From Sphaerobacter thermophilus DSM 20745 (GTDB lineage: Bacteria > Chloroflexota > Chloroflexia > Thermomicrobiales > Thermomicrobiaceae), in the NCBI RefSeq assembly GCF_000024985.1, contig NC_013524.1:186001-250000 (forward strand): a stretch of 64,000 nucleotides of DNA. Direction: 5' to 3'. Below, piece by piece: positions 60,476 through 64,000 of the stretch. The notes beneath the pieces were generated by a model, which made no database searches, had not been told where the DNA came from, and was given only the letters and a program-made list of their open reading frames with translations. A program made the position numbers and the translations under genes. Positions within the stretch are counted from its first letter, which is position 1; each line of letters starts with the position of its first letter.

Positions 60476-61885
60476 CTACGCGGGCTGTTCCCCGAGGCCG
60501 AAGGCGCGGTGGAGCGCCGGGACGGCTCGTGCGACCTCCGAAGCCGCGATGGCGCAGGAGATGTTCAGCTCCGACGAGCCCTGGGCGATGGCGACGATGT
60601 TGATCCCCTCGGCGCCGAGGGTCTGGAAGACCCGGCCCGCCACGCCCGGCGTACCGCGCATCCCCGCGCCGACTACCGCCACGATGGCGACGTCGGGGTC
60701 TTCCCATACGCGCAGCAACCGTGCACGCAGCAGGTCAAGCTCAAACTCTGCTTCAAGGACACGACGCGCCGTCGCCGCGTCGGAACTGCGGACGACAAAG
60801 CTCAGGCTGTTCTGCGACGACGCCTGGGAGATCATGAAGACGTTGACTCCCGCGCCGGCGACGGCGGTGAAGACCCGGGCCGTCACCCCGGCCACGGTCA
60901 GCAGCCCGGCTCCCTCGACCGTGATCACGGACAGGCCCGGGATCGCAGTGATGGCCTTGACGACGCCGTTCTCGACCGGTTCCGGACCGATGCGGGTGCC
61001 GGGGTGCTCGGGTTCGAAGGTGTTCCGGATCCAGATCGGGATGCCGCGCTCGGCCGGGAGTTGCATCGTGCGCGGGTGGATCACGTTCGCGCCGAAGTAG
61101 GCCATCTCGGTCGCCTCGGCGAACGACACGGCCGGGATCGTGCGCGCCTCCGGGACCAGCTTGGGGTTGGCGGTCATGACGCCGTTGACATCGGTCCAGA
61201 TGATGATTTCCTCAGCATCGAGCGCGCTGCCGATGATGGCTGCGGAGAAGTCCGAGCCACCGCGGCCAAGGGTCGTCGTGACTCCGTTGACGTCCGCTCC
61301 GAAGAACCCGGTCACGACCGGAAGGATCCCCTTCTCCAGCAGCGGCCGCAGGCGCGCCGCCGCGGCCTCCCGCGTCTGCTCGAAGAGTGGTGACGCGCCG
61401 CCGAAGACGCCGTCGGTGATGATCACCTGGTCGGCGTCGACCGCCTCGGCTGGCGTACCGTGGTCGCGCAGGATCCCTGCGATCAGCCGGCTACTCATGC
61501 GCTCGCCGAAGGAGCTGATCCAGTCGGTGACGCGCGGGGAGAGATCGCCCAGGACCTGCACCGACTCGATCAGGCGCAAGCACTGGTCGGTGAGCGCGGC
61601 CATCGACGTCGCCACGTCCTGGCGCAGCCCGGCGTCGCGGATCAGCTCGGCTGCAGCCACCAGGTGCCGATCCAGCAGGCGGTGGCGCACGTCGGACGTC
61701 TCGATCAGGCGGCCCTGGGCAGCGTCCGCCGCGGCCTCCAGCAGCAGGTTGGTAATGCCGCTCATGGCGGAAACCACCGCGATTACTGGGGCGTCTGGCC
61801 GGTGGGCTGCACTGAGAATCGAGACGACCTGGCGGATCGCATCTCCGCTCCCGACGGACGTTCCTCCGAACTTCATCACCCGCAT
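60476..61885 (-). CDS. lysC: Aspartate kinase
   Basis: 469 residues. K-F-G-G-T-S at 5-10, S-F-G-E-R-M near 126 and G-R-G-G-S-D near 210 mark the kinase domain, which phosphorylates aspartate. Two ACT domains lie in the C-terminal 150 residues (I-S-Q-A-S-S-Q-N-S near 361 and I-A-Q-G-S-S-E-L-N-I-S-C near 440), so feedback by lysine and/or threonine is likely. The length and ACT arrangement are like the longer ThrA/LysC-type enzymes rather than the short LysC of B. subtilis. It starts the diaminopimelate, lysine, threonine and methionine pathways. Confidence 0.93.
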   Translation of the reverse strand: MRVMKFGGTSVGSGDAIRQVVSILSAAHRPDAPVIAVVSAMSGITNLLLEAAADAAQGRLIETSDVRHRLLDRHLVAAAELIRDAGLRQDVATSMAALTDQCLRLIESVQVLGDLSPRVTDWISSFGERMSSRLIAGILRDHGTPAEAVDADQVIITDGVFGGASPLFEQTREAAAARLRPLLEKGILPVVTGFFGADVNGVTTTLGRGGSDFSAAIIGSALDAEEIIIWTDVNGVMTANPKLVPEARTIPAVSFAEATEMAYFGANVIHPRTMQLPAERGIPIWIRNTFEPEHPGTRIGPEPVENGVVKAITAIPGLSVITVEGAGLLTVAGVTARVFTAVAGAGVNVFMISQASSQNSLSFVVRSSDAATARRVLEAEFELDLLRARLLRVWEDPDVAIVAVVGAGMRGTPGVAGRVFQTLGAEGINIVAIAQGSSELNISCAIAASEVARAVPALHRAFGLGEQPA

Positions 61886-62126
61886 ACTGCTCGCTCCCGC
61901 ACCCGCTCCCTGGATCGACTCGCCCGGCTACGGTGTTGCCACGGCGCCTAAGAATACCCAATGTGGGTGGCGATCCGGTAGCACCCGTGACGAATTTCAC
62001 CAGCATCCGCGGGACACTCGACGCTTCCGGCTGACGCCGATTCGCGGTAGATTAGGCGGTGCGGCTCCCGGCGTACTGGAGCCGGGTAATTGTGGTTGCA
62101 TGGTCGGTACGAGAAGGAGGGTGTCG

Positions 62127-62372
62127 ATGCCCCATCGCATCACGATCGAATACTGCCAGAGTTGAGGCTACCGCGGTAAAGCCACCGGTGCGGTGGACGC
62201 GATTCTGGCGCATTACCAGTCCCACCTCAGCGAGATCACCCTCAAACCCAGCAGCGGCGGTGTATTCGACATAACCGTCGACGGCGAAGTCGTCTTCTCG
62301 AAGCACGACGCCGGACGCTTCCCGGAACAGGACGAGGTCATCCGCCTCGTGGGGGAGCGGATCCGCGCCTAA
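62127..62372 (+). CDS. SelW/Rdx-family selenoprotein, in-frame TGA read as selenocysteine
   Basis: 82 codons from ATG (AAGGAGG lies six bases upstream) to TAA. Codon 13 is TGA at 62163-62165. Reading it as selenocysteine gives an 81-residue protein with redox motif Cys10-Gln-Ser-Sec13 and then Gly-Tyr-Arg. The rest fits the family: S-G-G-V-F-D-I-T-V-D-G-E-V-V-F-S-K and G-R-F-P-E. Animal SelW has the same Cys-x-x-Sec-Gly-Tyr pattern, G-x-F-E-V-T-V and V-x-S-K. The thioredoxin-like fold is a small redox protein. A SECIS-like hairpin follows the TGA. The alternative is a Cys-to-stop mutation, but then the frame would not be expected to stay intact. Confidence 0.85.
62163..62201 (+). promoter_or_regulatory. 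UGA Sec codon with a SECIS-like stem-loop
   Basis: CCACC at 62182-62186 pairs with GGTGG at 62192-62196, with a GGTGC apical loop that starts 22 bases after the TGA. CGCG at 62172-62175 can pair with CGCG at 62198-62201 below an asymmetric internal loop. Position and loop GGU resemble bacterial SelB-binding elements. Confidence 0.6.
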
Positions 62373-62606
62373 CGCGTGTGCGCCGGGAGCCCGCAGCGCA
62401 CAGCGGATGGCCCATCCATGTGCGCTGCCCCCGGCGATCCTGGCCCGATGCTGCGACCGACGGACCCGGCAGCGATCAGTCCCGGTGTGGACGGTCGCTG
62501 CCCGGGCGGGGGCAGCCTGCCCGCTTCCCTACGCCGAATGGTTGCTGGAGATCCCGCCGCGCCGAGCGGCGGTGAGGCTCATGCCGTCGCTCGCCGGGCG
62601 GGGCGA

Positions 62607-63005
62607 TCAGGCCTCACCCGGCTGCGCGGTGGCCGGGGTTTCGAAGCGGGGAGGCACACGTGTCGTCACGGCTTCGCCAAGCTCGTCCAGGTCGAACGGC
62701 TTGTGCAGCAGCGCGTCGATCGGCAGCACCGAGGCGAGTTCATCGGCATTGCCCAGGGCGGAGATGGCGATGATCGGGATCGACGCAGTGTGCGCGTGCT
62801 GGCGCAGCATGCGGGCAGCCTCACCGCCGTTCAGGTGCGGCATCATGAGATCCATGACGATCAGATCCGGCGGTGCCGCGGTGGCTCGCTTGACTGCCTG
62901 CTCGCCGTGCGCAACGACCTCGACCACGTATCCGAGTTCGCTCAGGTACTCCCCCAATGCCTGCGCGAGATTCGGCTCGTCCTCGACGACGAGAATCCGC
63001 GACAT
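62607..63005 (-). CDS. Single-domain response regulator (CheY-like)
   Basis: 132 residues from ATG at 63005, with GGAAGGG seven bases upstream. It is a receiver domain only: I-L-V-V-E-D-E-P-N at 4-12, phosphoacceptor Asp in L-I-V-M-D-L-M-M-P near 53 and Lys in L-L-H-K-P-F near 103. It has no output domain, so it must act by protein contacts. It is divergent from thiI and no kinase is next to it. The last 20 residues are a Pro-rich tail. Confidence 0.88.
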   Translation of the reverse strand: MSRILVVEDEPNLAQALGEYLSELGYVVEVVAHGEQAVKRATAAPPDLIVMDLMMPHLNGGEAARMLRQHAHTASIPIIAISALGNADELASVLPIDALLHKPFDLDELGEAVTTRVPPRFETPATAQPGEA

Positions 63006-63096
63006 GCCCAATCCCTTCCAGGTGCCCTTCCGGCCTAAAGCGAACGGATTCGGGACGACGGCCGGATAGTTCGCTTCCAACTGCGTAGCGGCCGAT

Positions 63097-63105
63097 TGGT
63101 AGAAT
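63097..63105 (+). promoter_or_regulatory. Extended -10 promoter of thiI
   Basis: TGG-TAGAAT matches an extended -10 motif. It is about 95 bases before the thiI start. Confidence 0.45.
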
Positions 63106-63199
63106 AGTCGACAGCACGGGACCCTGCACGGTGCGGCTCGCCTCCGCCCCGCCGAGCGGTCCGGATCGACGTCGCGCGGAGTGGTTCCAGGAGGATGGT

Positions 63200-64000
63200 G
63201 TGCCTGAAATCCGGCCGGTTGTGGTCGTACGAGTCCATGAAGTCGCCCTCAAGGGACGCAACCGTCCCTGGTTCATGCGCGTGTTGCGTCGAAACCTCGC
63301 GCACGCGCTGCGGGGCGTGCCGTACCAGGATCTGAAACTCCGCAGCGGCCGTGCCCTCATCACGCTGAACGACGTAGCCGAATGGTCCCAGGTCCGGGAG
63401 AGGCTGTCCCAGGTCTTTGGGGTAGCCAACTTCTCGTTGACGGTGGAGGCGGGCCTCCCGATCGAGGAGATCCGTGAGGCGATCGGGGCGCTGCTGGAGG
63501 CGGAGGGCCCCCCGCCGGGCACGTTCCGCGTGCGCGCCAAGCGCTCCAACAAGGACTATCCCCTGATCTCGCCCGAGATCGAGCGCGATCTCGGCGCCTA
63601 CATCCAGCAGCGGACCGGTGCACCGGTGGACCTGCGTCGGCCGGACCGCACCTACCGCGTCGAGGTGCTGCACGATGCCGCATACGTCAGCAGCGAGACG
63701 ATCCCGGGACCGGGCGGGCTGCCCGTGGGTGTCAGCGGACGGGTCGTGGTGTTGATGTCCGGCGGCTTCGACTCGCCCGTCGCCGTGTATCGCATGATGA
63801 AGCGTGGCTGCGAGGTGACGCTGCTCCACTGCCACGCCTACCCCTTCGTCCGCTCCACCTCGATTGAGAAGGTGGTCGAGCTGGCGCAGCACCTGGGACG
63901 CCACCAGCCCGGCATGCGCCTGGTCATTGTCCCGATCGGGCAGGCACAGCGGCAGATCGCGATTGCCACCGAGCCGGAGATCCGGGTCGTCCTCTACCGG
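63200..64000 (+). CDS. thiI: tRNA 4-thiouridine synthase ThiI (3' partial)
   Basis: The gene runs off the right end. It begins at GTG 63200, with AGGAGG five bases upstream. The first 267 residues include the N-terminal ferredoxin-like part (R-V-H-E-V-A-L-K-G-R-N-R-P-W-F), a THUMP domain (about 60-165) and the PP-loop V-V-L-M-S-G-G-F-D-S-P-V-A near 185. The protein adenylates U8 in tRNA and accepts sulfur, often from IscS. It also serves in thiamine thiazole synthesis. Whether the C-terminal rhodanese domain is present cannot be seen. Confidence 0.92.
   Translation, partial: MPEIRPVVVVRVHEVALKGRNRPWFMRVLRRNLAHALRGVPYQDLKLRSGRALITLNDVAEWSQVRERLSQVFGVANFSLTVEAGLPIEEIREAIGALLEAEGPPPGTFRVRAKRSNKDYPLISPEIERDLGAYIQQRTGAPVDLRRPDRTYRVEVLHDAAYVSSETIPGPGGLPVGVSGRVVVLMSGGFDSPVAVYRMMKRGCEVTLLHCHAYPFVRSTSIEKVVELAQHLGRHQPGMRLVIVPIGQAQRQIAIATEPEIRVVLYR

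Noticed and set aside
62163-62165. TGA as an ordinary stop, leaving a 12-residue peptide and a non-coding tail
   Set aside because: The downstream frame stays open for 68 codons with family-matching sequence, and the TGA sits exactly at the Sec position of the CxxU motif.
1-64000. tRNA, rRNA, CRISPR arrays and intact insertion sequences
   Set aside because: No T-loop-like segments in tRNA context, no spaced direct repeats and no transposase were recognised. A scan with tRNAscan-SE and CRISPR finders would be decisive.

Overview
The window is a high-GC chromosomal segment from a bacterium that is most consistent with Thermomicrobia (phylum Chloroflexota, Sphaerobacter-like). That placement is inferred from overall gene content: lipoproteins with long Thr/Pro linkers, a PT-rich receptor kinase, a sortase, a Lon-like AAA_32 protease and dispersed CCTGAGCGAAG-type repeats. 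No rRNA, tRNA, CRISPR array, prophage or intact insertion sequence was recognised. About 57 protein-coding genes can be supported. Two run off the ends: an ABC ATPase tail at the left and thiI at the right.

Layout. 1-8.1 kb: ABC ATPase tail, small CxxC protein, glycosyltransferase-like protein, BON-domain membrane protein, glycogen-debranching-type enzyme, an aberrant glutamine synthetase homologue and a GT2 polyprenol-phosphate sugar transferase. 8.1-18 kb: RidA, lipid-anchored PQQ sugar dehydrogenase, M20 peptidase, TerC, proline dehydrogenase, an HD phosphohydrolase with a perfect SOS-box match in its promoter, a cupredoxin lipoprotein, an NPQTG-terminated surface protein and methionine aminopeptidase. 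18-30 kb: DMT exporter, YbaK-like deacylase, small membrane proteins, zinc-ribbon protein, HEXXH protein, cysteine desulfurase, 2-hydroxyacid dehydrogenase, two adjacent methionyl-tRNA synthetases of different lineages and an M24 homologue lacking most metal ligands. 30-40 kb: ftsH, a queuosine-precursor transporter-like gene, fabD-fabF, lgt, a receptor Ser/Thr kinase and a sortase. 40-47 kb: HdeD-like protein, a cluster of very small ORFs between strong terminators, parAB with a palindrome at the promoter, a stand-alone RAM-domain protein, an AlkZ-related protein, a GSA-aminomutase-type aminotransferase and an Lrp regulator. 47-62 kb: response regulator/histidine kinase pair, double UspA protein, a very large BNR/VPS10-type propeller, Lon-like protease, ABC-2 exporter and aspartate kinase.

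The most unusual item is at 62127-62372: a SelW/Rdx-type thioredoxin-fold gene whose redox motif is Cys-x-x-TGA. The frame continues intact to a TAA and a SECIS-like hairpin follows the TGA. It is very probably a selenoprotein and is invisible to standard ORF calling because the TGA splits it.

Several genes work together. Lgt would lipidate the lipoproteins seen here. The sortase may anchor the NPQTG protein. The response regulator and histidine kinase form a two-component system. The ATPase and permease at 57.3-59.4 kb form one exporter. ParA and ParB form a partition module. Most starts were chosen on the ribosome-binding site, often shorter than the longest open frame.
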